DNA of 37,360 nt from JBGAWK01 sp044227665 (GTDB taxonomy: Bacteria; Bacteroidota; Bacteroidia; Chitinophagales; JADIYW01): positions 1 to 37,360 of the forward strand of contig JBGAWK010000020.1 in the NCBI GenBank assembly GCA_044227665.1. Reading direction: 5' to 3'. The number at the start of each line of letters is the position of its first letter. The stretch's first letter is position 1. The notes beneath the pieces are model-generated. The model was given only the letters and a program-made list of their open reading frames with translations, was not told the DNA's origin and did not search any database. Below are positions 1-9,400 of the stretch, in pieces. A program made the position numbers and the translations under genes.

Positions 1-509
1 GCCAGCTTACTTCTTTCATAAGATTTCATAATAAAATAGCCCTTACTTTTCGACAAAAGTCCATCAAAATCCATTTTGCCTTGATAATGTGAATCTGAAG
101 ATACATTTACTATCCTTGCCTTCATAGATTTTTTCAGTAAGGGCAATAACTTCCCTGTCAATACATAGTGACTGAGGTGATTGGTAGTCATTGTCTTTTC
201 TACGCCCACATCTGAAAGTTCAAATTCAGAATATACAGCACCCGCATTATTAAGTATGACATCCAGAAAATTATGTTCAAGTAAGATTCTATCGGCAGCT
301 ACCTTCACAGAAGCTATAGAAGACAGGTCGGCAGAGTAGAAATGTAATTTTGCATCAGGAATTTCTTTCAAAATTATATTTTCTGCTTTTTTGTAGGCAT
401 CATCACTCCTACCTATTATTAATAATTCATGCCCCATTGCTGCCAATTGCTTAGCAGACTCCAAGCCTATACCAGAAGTGCCCCCAGTAATTAGTATTTT
501 TCTATGCAT
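1..509 (-). CDS. Short-chain dehydrogenase/reductase (SDR), 3' end outside window
   Basis: The gene reads in from base 509 and runs off the left edge, so about 169 N-terminal residues are visible. The protein opens MHRKILITGGTSGIGLES: a strand followed by the glycine-rich NAD(P)-binding motif TGGTSGIG. It continues with the NNAG motif (about residue 95), a VNVSSDSHY segment carrying the catalytic-type Ser, and YERSK at the edge, matching the YxxxK catalytic pair. These define a classical SDR oxidoreductase; the layout (NAG, long insert, SSxxH) looks closest to the retinol-dehydrogenase/WW-domain oxidoreductase branch, but the substrate cannot be told. Its ATG lies inside the last codons of the metallophosphatase gene (8-base overlap) and AGAGGAGCA precedes it, so the two genes are probably co-transcribed and translationally coupled. 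Confidence 0.88.
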   Translation of the reverse strand, partial: MHRKILITGGTSGIGLESAKQLAAMGHELLIIGRSDDAYKKAENIILKEIPDAKLHFYSADLSSIASVKVAADRILLEHNFLDVILNNAGAVYSEFELSDVGVEKTMTTNHLSHYVLTGKLLPLLKKSMKARIVNVSSDSHYQGKMDFDGLLSKSKGYFIMKSYERSKL

Positions 510-1014
510 ATATTGCTCCTCTTTTACCCAACTCTATGAGTTCTACATTATGAATTTTGTCCCCATCTACCTGTAATCTTATGACGGTACGAAAGATATG
601 AAATCCTTCCCTGCCCGCAGCTCCTGGATTAATATAGATATGATGAAATTGGTGGTCTGGCATCACCTTCGCAATATGGGAATGACCACATACCACTATC
701 CCTATATCAGGATGTTCTTTAAATATTGATTTCATCCGAGATGAATACTTGCCGGGAAACCCTCCTATGTGCGTAATTAGTACTTTCTTTGCTTCGCAAA
801 AAAATATTTGATTGAGTTTGCAGCACTCATCGGCATGAGGATTGTCAATATTTCCATATACTGCTACTACAGGGTGTATGCGCCGTAATTCTTTCAAGAC
901 ATCCATGTCTCCAACATCTCCGGCATGCCATATTTCATCTACCTCAGCGAATATATCTTTGAGTTTTGGGTCAAAATAGCCGTGCGTATCCGAGATGATA
1001 CCGATTTTTTTCAT
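502..1014 (-). CDS. YfcE/MJ0936-type metallophosphatase
   Basis: A 170-residue cytosolic calcineurin-like phosphoesterase. All metal-binding motifs are present in order: SDTHG (DxH) near residue 8, HAGDVGD (GD) near 31, GNIDNP (GNxD) near 54, THIGG near 80 and CGHSH near 108. The small size fits the YfcE/MJ0936 family of Mn-dependent phosphodiesterases, whose physiological substrate is mostly unknown. An in-frame TTG lies three codons upstream at 1023, but the ATG at 1014 giving MKKIGIISDTHG is the natural start. A promoter-like TATCTTTG ends six bases before this ATG. The gene is divergent from bioA and overlaps the downstream SDR gene by 8 bases. Confidence 0.9.
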   Translation of the reverse strand: MKKIGIISDTHGYFDPKLKDIFAEVDEIWHAGDVGDMDVLKELRRIHPVVAVYGNIDNPHADECCKLNQIFFCEAKKVLITHIGGFPGKYSSRMKSIFKEHPDIGIVVCGHSHIAKVMPDHQFHHIYINPGAAGREGFHIFRTVIRLQVDGDKIHNVELIELGKRGAIYA

Positions 1015-1020
1015 TACTGC

Positions 1021-1028
1021 CAAAGATA
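1021..1028 (-). promoter_or_regulatory. Bacteroidetes -7 box for the metallophosphatase gene
   Basis: On the minus strand these bases read TATCTTTG, a perfect TAnnTTTG. Only six bases (GCAGTA) separate it from the ATG at 1014, so transcription would start at or next to the start codon. No clear TTTG -33 element is seen at the usual distance. It sits back to back with the bioA promoter. Confidence 0.55.
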
Positions 1029-1057
1029 ATAGTCTTTATTGTTTTAACTCTTCATAT

Positions 1058-1065
1058 TATTTTTG
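1058..1065 (+). promoter_or_regulatory. Bacteroidetes -7 box for bioA
   Basis: TATTTTTG fits TAnnTTTG and ends four bases before the bioA ATG. A TTG at 1039-1041 could be the -33 element, although the 16-base spacing is a little short. The segment 1021-1041 also contains an imperfect dyad (AAAGA...TCTTT) overlapping the divergent promoter. Confidence 0.5.
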
Positions 1066-1069
1066 GGAC

Positions 1070-2386
1070 ATGGACAATACTTCCAAAGATCGTGCTTACA
1101 TCTGGCATCCCTATACTCAAGAGGCATTATCTCCCAATAATATCATCATACATAGAGGACAGGGAACACTACTGTATGATGACAAGGGCAATTCCTATAT
1201 TGACGGCATATCCTCTTGGTGGGTAAATATTCATGGACATAGCCATCCATATATAGCGGAGAAGATAGCAGCGCAAGCCAAAGAATTGGAACATGTCATC
1301 TTCGCCGGGTTTTCGCATCCGCAGTCCATCAGACTTGCTGAGCGACTTATAGAGATTTTTGAACACCACTATGCCAAAGTATTTTTTAGCGACAATGGCA
1401 GTACTGCCGTAGAAGTAGGCGTAAAAATTGCCATTCAATATTTTTATAATAAAGGAATAAAAAGAAATAAAATTATAGCCTTCGAACATGCCTATCATGG
1501 AGACACTTTTGGCACCATGTCTGTTGGCGATAGCCGCACTTTTCATGTACCTTTTAGAGATTATCTTTTTGAAGTGATAAGAATGCCGTTGCCTACGGCA
1601 GAAAACTTCTCACAAGTACTGTCATTATTTGAAAAACATGTAAAAAATGAAGATGTGGCAGCCTTCATATACGAACCATTGGTCTTAGGCTCAGCAGGGA
1701 TGCTCATGTATGAAGCCGAAAAGTTAGAGAGCATGGTGCATCTAGCGCAATCCAAAGGCACCTTATGTATTGCTGATGAGGTCATGACAGGATTCGGACG
1801 CACAGGTGCCATGTTTGCCAGCTTTCATTTAGAAGTATTGCCCGACATTATCTGTTTATCGAAAGGTATCACAGGAGGGTTTATGCCCTTAGGCGTAACT
1901 TTATGTACGCCCGAAATATATGAAGCATTCTATAGTAAAGATAAAAGTACTGCATTGTATCATGGACACTCCTATACCGCCAATCCTCTAGCCTGTGCTG
2001 CCGCAAATGCAAGTCTGGATATTTTTGAAGACGAAGCCACTATAAACCGTATCATCGCTATCACAGAATCACATAGAGATTTTCTATTGCAAATAAAAAA
2101 TTATCCTCATATAGCCAATACCCGGCAGTGTGGCACCATTGCCGCCTTTGACATCGTGATGAGCAAAGAACAAAACAGCTATTATCACAGCCTACGTGAT
2201 ATGCTGTATCATGAATGTATAGCACGTAAAATCCTCTTGCGACCATTGGGGAATACCCTGTATTTTATGCCTCCATATTCTATCACGGAGGAAGAGTTGA
2301 CAATAATGTACAGTGCTGTTCAGGAAATAATAATAAGCCTGCAAATGAAATTAACAAACAATAGTAGTGCCCCTTATTCGAATTGA
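1070..2386 (+). CDS. bioA: Adenosylmethionine-8-amino-7-oxononanoate aminotransferase
   Basis: A PLP enzyme that uses S-adenosylmethionine as amino donor to convert 8-amino-7-oxononanoate (KAPA) to 7,8-diaminopelargonate (DAPA), the step before BioD. From the ATG at 1070 the protein has 438 residues, the usual length. BioA hallmarks: YIWHPYTQ near the N terminus with the substrate-binding Tyr, DGISSWWVNIHGHSHP, FFSDNGSTAVEVGVK, AFEHAYHGDTFGTMSVGD, ADEVMTGFGRTG and LSKGITGGFMPLG with the PLP lysine near residue 265. The reading frame is open back to an ATG at 995, but that would place the start inside the divergent gene and add an unconserved segment; MDNTSKD directly after the promoter is preferred. 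bioBFD lie 12.7 kb downstream. The kinase gene begins 13 bases after the stop. Confidence 0.95.
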   Translation: MDNTSKDRAYIWHPYTQEALSPNNIIIHRGQGTLLYDDKGNSYIDGISSWWVNIHGHSHPYIAEKIAAQAKELEHVIFAGFSHPQSIRLAERLIEIFEHHYAKVFFSDNGSTAVEVGVKIAIQYFYNKGIKRNKIIAFEHAYHGDTFGTMSVGDSRTFHVPFRDYLFEVIRMPLPTAENFSQVLSLFEKHVKNEDVAAFIYEPLVLGSAGMLMYEAEKLESMVHLAQSKGTLCIADEVMTGFGRTGAMFASFHLEVLPDIICLSKGITGGFMPLGVTLCTPEIYEAFYSKDKSTALYHGHSYTANPLACAAANASLDIFEDEATINRIIAITESHRDFLLQIKNYPHIANTRQCGTIAAFDIVMSKEQNSYYHSLRDMLYHECIARKILLRPLGNTLYFMPPYSITEEELTIMYSAVQEIIISLQMKLTNNSSAPYSN

Positions 2387-2399
2387 TTAATTTTACCCT

Positions 2400-3836
2400 G
2401 TGAACCGCAATATCATACTATATACCGCAATACTCATCGTAGTAGGGTTGATAGGATTGGCCGGATTGCAGTTTATATGGTTTCAGAGTGCCTTGGTAGC
2501 CAAAGAACAGACTTTTGAGCGTAATGTAACAGAGGCACTCAATGAAATATCTGATGCTGTAGAAAAATACAGCTATAAGCCATTTGTAGAACAAATATTT
2601 CAGGATGAAGGCTTTATGAATGATGTAAGAAATCAACTTCCTACACATTTGCCTTATGTAAATGATAATAAATATCAGAATGATACTTTTTCAGACCTCA
2701 ACCCCCAAAGTATAAATCAAAATATTAGAGACCGTGTAAATAAATTACAAGACATCCTCTTCCAAGAGATGATAACGGTGAAGCCTATTCAGGAAATTAT
2801 TGATACAGCGATGCTCAACAAGATTATCAAGCAAACACTCTATGCCAAAGGCATAAAAACGCAGTATCAGTATGGTGTCACGGAGTATGCCGACAATAAC
2901 TTTGTACTCGTCTCCGACAATGCCAATTTGGTGGAATTATTTCAGTCTCCATACGCAATAAACTTATTCCCAAACAGCCTCTTTGCCAGCCATAAATCTT
3001 TGAAATTAGTATTCCCCAAGCAGCGGAGTTTCCTAATTCTCTCCTTGAGCTTGAATATCATAATCACTACGATATTCTTTATCATGATTATTATGGCTTT
3101 TTATGTTGCCTATAAAATTATCTTTCACCAGAAAAAACTTTCTGACATCAAGACGGACTTTATCAATAATATGACTCATGAGTTGAAAACGCCAATAGCC
3201 ACTATTTCTCTTGCCAGTGAGATGCTGAAAGATAAAGACATCTCCACAAACGAAAACTCTAGAATAAAATATGCTTCTATCATTGCTGAGGAAAATAAAA
3301 GATTGGCACACCATGTAGAGAAGGTTTTGCAGATAGCTCGTCTCGAAAAAGGTGAAATACAGCTCAATTTATCTTATGCCGATATTCATGATATTATTGA
3401 AACTGTATTGGCACAATTTGAGTTGATTATCAAAGAACGCAATGTAATAGTGAATACACATTTCGATGCAGGGCAAAGCATAGTTCGCTCCGATGTCATG
3501 CATATTACCAATGTATTCCAAAATCTTATAGACAACGCCATAAAATATAATGACAAGGAATTTCCCATTATAGACATATCCACTGCCAATGCTAATAATC
3601 AGGTTCTCATATCTGTAAAAGACAACGGAATAGGGCTAAATAAGGAAGATCAACAAAAGATTTTTGAAAAATTTTATAGAGTACAAAAAGGCAATATTCA
3701 CGATACTAAAGGCTTTGGGTTAGGATTAAATTATGTTAAATCTATAATAGATGCCCATAATGGTAGTATAACGGTACAATCAAAATTAAAAGAAGGCACA
3801 ACATTTGTAGTGTATTTAACGTTAGATAAAACGTAA
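2400..3836 (+). CDS. Two-component sensor histidine kinase
   Basis: A 478-residue inner-membrane kinase. Visible parts: TM1 at about residues 7-28, a periplasmic sensor region of about 180 residues with no recognised fold, TM2 at about 210-237, a HisKA dimerisation domain with the phospho-accepting His260 in MTHELKTP, then the ATPase domain with the N box (NLIDNAIKY), DNGIGL near 408 and KGFGLGL near 438. The start is GTG, 13 bases after bioA. The regulator follows after 10 bases, so this is a cognate pair. The architecture resembles the RprX-type kinases of Bacteroides; the signal is unknown. Being behind bioA it could be read from the bioA promoter, but position also invites a role in controlling the exported cassette downstream (inference). 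Confidence 0.93.
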   Translation: MNRNIILYTAILIVVGLIGLAGLQFIWFQSALVAKEQTFERNVTEALNEISDAVEKYSYKPFVEQIFQDEGFMNDVRNQLPTHLPYVNDNKYQNDTFSDLNPQSINQNIRDRVNKLQDILFQEMITVKPIQEIIDTAMLNKIIKQTLYAKGIKTQYQYGVTEYADNNFVLVSDNANLVELFQSPYAINLFPNSLFASHKSLKLVFPKQRSFLILSLSLNIIITTIFFIMIIMAFYVAYKIIFHQKKLSDIKTDFINNMTHELKTPIATISLASEMLKDKDISTNENSRIKYASIIAEENKRLAHHVEKVLQIARLEKGEIQLNLSYADIHDIIETVLAQFELIIKERNVIVNTHFDAGQSIVRSDVMHITNVFQNLIDNAIKYNDKEFPIIDISTANANNQVLISVKDNGIGLNKEDQQKIFEKFYRVQKGNIHDTKGFGLGLNYVKSIIDAHNGSITVQSKLKEGTTFVVYLTLDKT

Positions 3837-3846
3837 AATTAACAAT

Positions 3847-4554
3847 ATGAATTTTGTAACACAACAAAAAAAGGTTCTCTTGGTAGAAGACGACAATAAC
3901 TTAGGCTTACTACTTCAAGAATATTTGGGTCATAAAAATTATGATGTAGATCTGAAAAGAAATGGCGATGAGGGGCTCTTGGCATATCGTAAAAACAAAT
4001 ACGACATTATCCTATTGGATGTCATGATGCCCAAGAAAGATGGCTTTACAGTAGCCGAAGAAATTCGTAAAGATGACTATGATACGCCAATAATATTTCT
4101 TACTGCAAAATCTTTGAAAGAAGATAAAATAAAAGGATTGAGCATAGGTGCCGATGACTATATCACCAAGCCCTTCTCCCCAGATATTTTGGAATTAAAG
4201 ATGAATGCCATCCTCCGACGTACCATGAAACCGGAAGTACAACCTGCTCAAGATGAATATATTGCAGGAAAGACTGCTTTGGATTACAAAAATCAACGTC
4301 TGATATACAATGGTGAAATCACCAAGCTCACTACTAAAGAAAATGAGTTATTAAGATTATTCTTCGAAAAGAAAAATAGCATATTAGAACGCGATGTAGC
4401 ACTAAAACATGTATGGCATGACGACAGTTATTTTACAGCGCGAAGTATGGATGTATTTATCTCAAAAATCAGAAAATACCTTCGCAACGACACTACCCTC
4501 ACAATCATAAATGTACATGGCACCGGCTATAAACTTATAGAGAATGAGGAATAG
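3847..4554 (+). CDS. OmpR/PhoB-family response regulator
   Basis: A 235-residue cytosolic DNA-binding regulator. The receiver domain occupies about residues 8-122: the acidic pair in LVEDDNN, the phospho-acceptor Asp58 in LLDVMMP, the conserved Thr in FLTAKS and the Lys in ITKPFSP. A winged-helix domain fills about residues 138-232, with the recognition-helix region YFTARSMDVFISKIRKYL and the typical end INVHGTGYKL. The partner kinase lies 10 bases upstream. It resembles RprY-type regulators of Bacteroidetes. No target sites can be derived from the sequence alone. Confidence 0.94.
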   Translation: MNFVTQQKKVLLVEDDNNLGLLLQEYLGHKNYDVDLKRNGDEGLLAYRKNKYDIILLDVMMPKKDGFTVAEEIRKDDYDTPIIFLTAKSLKEDKIKGLSIGADDYITKPFSPDILELKMNAILRRTMKPEVQPAQDEYIAGKTALDYKNQRLIYNGEITKLTTKENELLRLFFEKKNSILERDVALKHVWHDDSYFTARSMDVFISKIRKYLRNDTTLTIINVHGTGYKLIENEE

Positions 4555-4705
4555 ATAGGAAAATTACTACTATCTTGGACGTAAGAGAGCGATGTATATT
4601 CAGATGTCATCTGCGCTTATAGTAGAATCAAAATGGATAATTCACTATAAAATAGCGTATTGAATATTATTTATTAACAATTTAGAAATATTAATAAATA
4701 ATATA

Positions 4706-4713
4706 TACATTTG
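4706..4713 (+). promoter_or_regulatory. Bacteroidetes -7 box for the exported-protein cassette
   Basis: TACATTTG is a perfect TAnnTTTG and ends four bases before the ATG at 4718. A TTTA at 4681-4684 lies 21 bases upstream and may serve as the -33 element. The surrounding 4640-4717 stretch is very AT-rich. This gives the three-gene cassette its own promoter, separate from the kinase/regulator genes. Confidence 0.55.
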
Positions 4714-4717
4714 ATAT

Positions 4718-6424
4718 ATGAAAGTTATATTTCATATATTCATCATATCTGCTTTACAGATATTAATAAACTCTACTGCAAAATCTCAAAATCTAGAAAC
4801 CCTTAAAGATGCTAAACCCTTTGTATATAGAGGCACTATACAGGCATCTGGTGGAGGATATTTTGCCAGTGGCATAGAAAATAGGAAGAATCCATATCTA
4901 TGGTCTTTGAGCGGCAATCCCACTCTTGTAGTCTATGATATTGAAATACCATTTTCTTTCATGCTCAGTCAGGACAACAGGAGTTTTAGACAGCCTTTTA
5001 ATCAATTTGGGTTAAGTCCAAAATATAAGTGGCTCACCGTACACGGCGGATTCCGCAACCTCACCTATTCCAACTACACGCTGGCAGGACATACCTTCCT
5101 CGGTGTAGGTGTAGATCTAAACCCCAAATGGTTCCGATTCGGCGCTATGTATGGTAGATTCCAAAAAGCCATAGAAGAAGATAGTGCAGATCAAGCTAAC
5201 AACCTCTCCCAATATCATTATCCTGCCTATAAAAGAAAAGGCTTCGCCACCAAGATAGGCTTTGGAAAGCCCAATAACTATGTAGATTTGATATTCACCA
5301 AAATCTGGGATGACAGCAGCTCGCTCACCAAGAAACCAGAAGTGCAAAAAATATATCCAGGAAGCAATGCTACTATAGGCATTGTCACCGAAACCAATTT
5401 CTTGAAGCATTTTACTTGGAAACTCGACGGTGCTATTAGCGCACTTACCAAAGATATAGGTTCTGCCGATTACGACCTCGAAGGTGTGCCCATGAAAGGA
5501 TTCATCAAACTCTTGGTACCACCTAAGACATCAACCACCGCAGCTTATGCCATAGAAAGCAGCTTACGCTATCAATCCAAGCCAGTGACTATCACCGCCA
5601 AATACCAACGTATAGCTCCAGACTATATGAGCTTTGGCACATATTATATACAGTCCGATTTGGAACGTATCACCCTATCTCCTAGTTTTAGGTTGATTAA
5701 AAACAAACTCAATATCAGTGGTTCGGTAGGCTATCAACATGACAACCTCAATAAGAAAAAATTAGTCGCTACTAAACGCATTATAGGTTCAGCTAATATC
5801 AATTACAACCAAAGCCAAAAATTCGGGATTACTCTAAATTATAGCAACTTTGGCACCTCACAATCGCCAGGAACTAAAGCACTCAATGATACAGCTAAAA
5901 TTGACCAAATATCTCAAAGCATCACACTAGTGCCTCGTGTCACACTAATGAAAAAAGAAAACAAAATGATGCACAATATCATACCCACTTTTTCTTTTCA
6001 AAACCTAAACGATAAAAACAAACTCAACTCTTCTAATTATGAGATGAAAAACATCAACGCGAATATCAACTATGCTTTTGCTTATATGCCTAAGAAAATA
6101 AATACCAATATAGGTGTAAACACCAATTATACTATTGTAGCTGTAGGCAAAACGCTAAGCTATGGCTTTACCACTGGTGCCAACTACGTATGTGCTAAAG
6201 ACAAAATCACACTTTCAGAGCAGTTCACATGGAACAAAAATGCTTTTAACAAACAAAGCAATGGCAGCACTCTACAAAATGCTTTCAATGTTAACTACCA
6301 GATTATTCCTCACCACAGCGTATCTGCCAATATTTTACTTACTAATAATAAAGCTAAGATAGAGACCATCAGCCCATCATTTACGGAATTTACTGGAATG
6401 ATCACCTATTCACTGACCTATTAA
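4718..6424 (+). CDS. Predicted outer-membrane beta-barrel protein, unknown function
   Basis: A 568-residue exported protein. A signal peptide covers about residues 1-24 (hydrophobic FIISALQILI, cleavage near AKSQ). The rest is made of alternating polar/hydrophobic strands with many Tyr, Phe, Asn and Gly, for example GVGVDLNPKWFRFGAMYGRF and NLTYSNYTLAGHTFLGVGV, and it ends in ITYSLTY, a typical aromatic-ended last strand. This predicts a transmembrane barrel of perhaps 14-18 strands. There is no plug domain or TonB box, so it is not a TonB-dependent receptor. The giant gene starts nine bases after the stop, so the two are one transcription unit. It may anchor or export its large partner (inference). 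Confidence 0.75.
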   Translation: MKVIFHIFIISALQILINSTAKSQNLETLKDAKPFVYRGTIQASGGGYFASGIENRKNPYLWSLSGNPTLVVYDIEIPFSFMLSQDNRSFRQPFNQFGLSPKYKWLTVHGGFRNLTYSNYTLAGHTFLGVGVDLNPKWFRFGAMYGRFQKAIEEDSADQANNLSQYHYPAYKRKGFATKIGFGKPNNYVDLIFTKIWDDSSSLTKKPEVQKIYPGSNATIGIVTETNFLKHFTWKLDGAISALTKDIGSADYDLEGVPMKGFIKLLVPPKTSTTAAYAIESSLRYQSKPVTITAKYQRIAPDYMSFGTYYIQSDLERITLSPSFRLIKNKLNISGSVGYQHDNLNKKKLVATKRIIGSANINYNQSQKFGITLNYSNFGTSQSPGTKALNDTAKIDQISQSITLVPRVTLMKKENKMMHNIIPTFSFQNLNDKNKLNSSNYEMKNINANINYAFAYMPKKINTNIGVNTNYTIVAVGKTLSYGFTTGANYVCAKDKITLSEQFTWNKNAFNKQSNGSTLQNAFNVNYQIIPHHSVSANILLTNNKAKIETISPSFTEFTGMITYSLTY

Positions 6425-6433
6425 TTTTTTTAT

Positions 6434-9400
6434 ATGAAAAAAATAAAAATTATATTACCTCTCCTCCTTGTCTTATGTGGTATAATACAAAGCCTATATG
6501 CTGGAGACGTAAATGTGATGCTTACTGTATCGCCGCCATATACGCCATATATTTCAGATTACTTCTCTTTACAGAATAAAACCATAGTCACCATTACCAA
6601 TACACAGCGTCAGGAGTACCGTATCAAAATAGTGGGCAAGATAGAAGGCGACAATGGAGTAAGTATATCCACCAGTCCCAACTATCAGCCGCCTAATCCT
6701 ATCATTGTTCCTGCTTTTGGTAGTGTAACTATCTATGGCAGCCAGCTAGAGCGATATTTCGATATCAATACCGTTGCGATAGCAGGTATCCGCAAGCAAG
6801 AACTGATATCAGGTGGAGGGCTGCCCGAAGGCAACTATACGATATGCATACAAGCATACGACTATGATGTACCCAATACTCCACGTTCCGACGAAGCCCC
6901 TATGGGTTGTAGTGCACCTTTCACCATCCAGCAGATAGAACCTCCTTTTACCATTACGCCACAGTGTAACGAAAATGTACGCGTATTAAATCCACAAAAT
7001 ATAGTATTCACTTGGACTACGCCATCAAAAGTAAGCGTCAATACTAAATATTTATTAAAAATAGCAGAACTGCCTAACAGCAGCCGCAACCCTGGCGATG
7101 CTTTACAAAATCTTACTACGCCACCTTTTTTTGAAAAAGTACTCACCACCAATACCTATATATATGGCATGGCAGATCCTAAGATGCGCGAAGGACTTAG
7201 GTATGTATATTCTGTAACGGCTTTCGAATCCACAACAGGACGAACAGGACAAGTTTTATTACAAAACACCGCTTTTAGAAACAACGGACAAAGTGAACCT
7301 TGTGTGTTCACCTATGGTGAACAAAAGCCTAAAGAGGATATCCAACCTTTTACACCTCAAGTGAAACCCCCAAAACAGTCTAGCAATATAACCTTCGAGC
7401 CAGCACGAGAGTTTACATATATCCCAAAATCACATATTAAAGGTAAGATACAATTTGCATTCTATAAAGAGGAACAAGATGGCATAGCTTCTGAGGCAGG
7501 TACACCTTTAGTTAGTCTATTAAGTTCGGGGGTCAATAATAATGGATTTACAGATCCCAATCTTTTTAGCTTGCAAAACACTACACAGCAATCAAACTCC
7601 AGCAACACAGGGACATTCTCCAATATACCCACTGATGCTGCAATAGGTATCAGCATACCTACTGGTGATGTAGCTGTATCCCAAATAAGTGTCAACGATG
7701 TGCATAGTTGGTTAGCTACCGACAAGCCTAAGCAAGACCCTTGGGGTGATATGCAAAAAGCACTACAAGAGCAGGCAGGCAATAAACGTTTTCCACTAGC
7801 TAATCAGCAAGTAGAACTCAATCTAGTAATGAAACAGGAATTGATAAATTTTTATATAAAACAAAAAAATACAAATCCCTTCTTCAAAATGCCCGCTACC
7901 CATATCACAGTAGGCACTACCCTCACCGACAATGAGGGTAACTTCGATATGGAGATATATACCAAAGACATCAGCCCCGAACTTTATGACATAGAACTCA
8001 CACTAAAAAACGACAAACAATTTTATCTGCCGCCTATACCCTTTCCATTGCAAGATGGTGTGGATGGCACCTATACCATGGGCAATGTGCTGTGTCTTGC
8101 CAATACATTTAGGCTAAAAGTAAAAGTGTATGGCGCAGGTGGCAAAGAACTCAAAGAGGCTAAAGTCACCGTTTTACGAGCCGATAACTTTTATACTTCT
8201 AAACAGGTTTTAGATCCTGAAGGCGACAGATCCTTAAATACCAATAGTAGCCCTACTTCCGATTTCAAAAAAGATATAACAATAGATGGCTTAAGCGGCG
8301 TAGGCGTAGAACCTACGATGACAAAATTTGAGCAAGTAGCCACCATGAAGTCTGCTCAAACACAGAGAAGGCTCTTTGAAGCTTATGACAACAACGAGCT
8401 ATACTATCTGCGCATAGAAGCCGAAGATCATCATAGTATATTGATTCCCTTAGGTTTCGTGGTGGGGATGAACTATATCGGTAGTTTCTATAATGTAGAT
8501 GCTAAAATAAAAAATGGATTGCTAGAAGTGGCAGCAGCGTTTCACCTCATGCCCGAAAAATCTAAAGTAGTGGGCAGAGTAGTAGATAAAGAGAAAGAAG
8601 TAGTCCTACCCAATATGACCGTTACACTTTTTAACAAGAAAGATAAAAATCTAATATTTACTTCTAAAACAAATGAAAAAGGCGAGTTTGAAATATTAAA
8701 TATCACGCCCTCACCATATCCTTATACCCTAAAAGTAGATGGAGATATCATAAAAAATTATGAAGACCCAGAGCCATTGTTTATTGAGACTGATGGTATA
8801 AAAATTAAAAAAGACCCACTATATGTCAAAGCACAACTATATCCTATCACAGGTATAGTGGCAGACATGGACGGCAACCCAATATCCAATGCAGAGTTGC
8901 GCTGGAAGTCTGGAGGCAAAGCCTTCTTTTCGGATACTTATGGATTATATTTGGGATATAATGTGGGTGGCAAACACAAACTGATAGTCAAAAAACCAGG
9001 ATTCCGAACCAAAGAGATAGAAGTAGAACTCAAAATGCCAGAAAGCAAGACTAACAATTTCAGCTTATCGAATATACAATCACAGGGCATTCAAGGCATA
9101 ATGGGACAATATGGCAACATAGTGATACAATCACAAAATGGTGTCAACTACAGTCAGGTGAAAATGGGTGGCAACAACAAAAACAACACTAGCCAAAATC
9201 TTGCCCTACAAAACTACTCCCAACAGAATGACTTAGCCACCAATGCCAATATCCTAGCTCTCTTTACTGAGAATGAGCAAATGGAGGTACCTACCCTTAC
9301 CTTAGATACTATCAAGTTGCAAGGATTTATAGTAGAAGTCAAAGTAACCGACAAAGTTAGCAACACAGCAATTGCCAACGCTACAATACATACCAACGAT

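Noticed and set aside
995..1069. Extended N terminus for BioA from an ATG at 995
   Set aside because: It would run through the divergent promoter and the start of the metallophosphatase gene and adds residues not typical of BioA.
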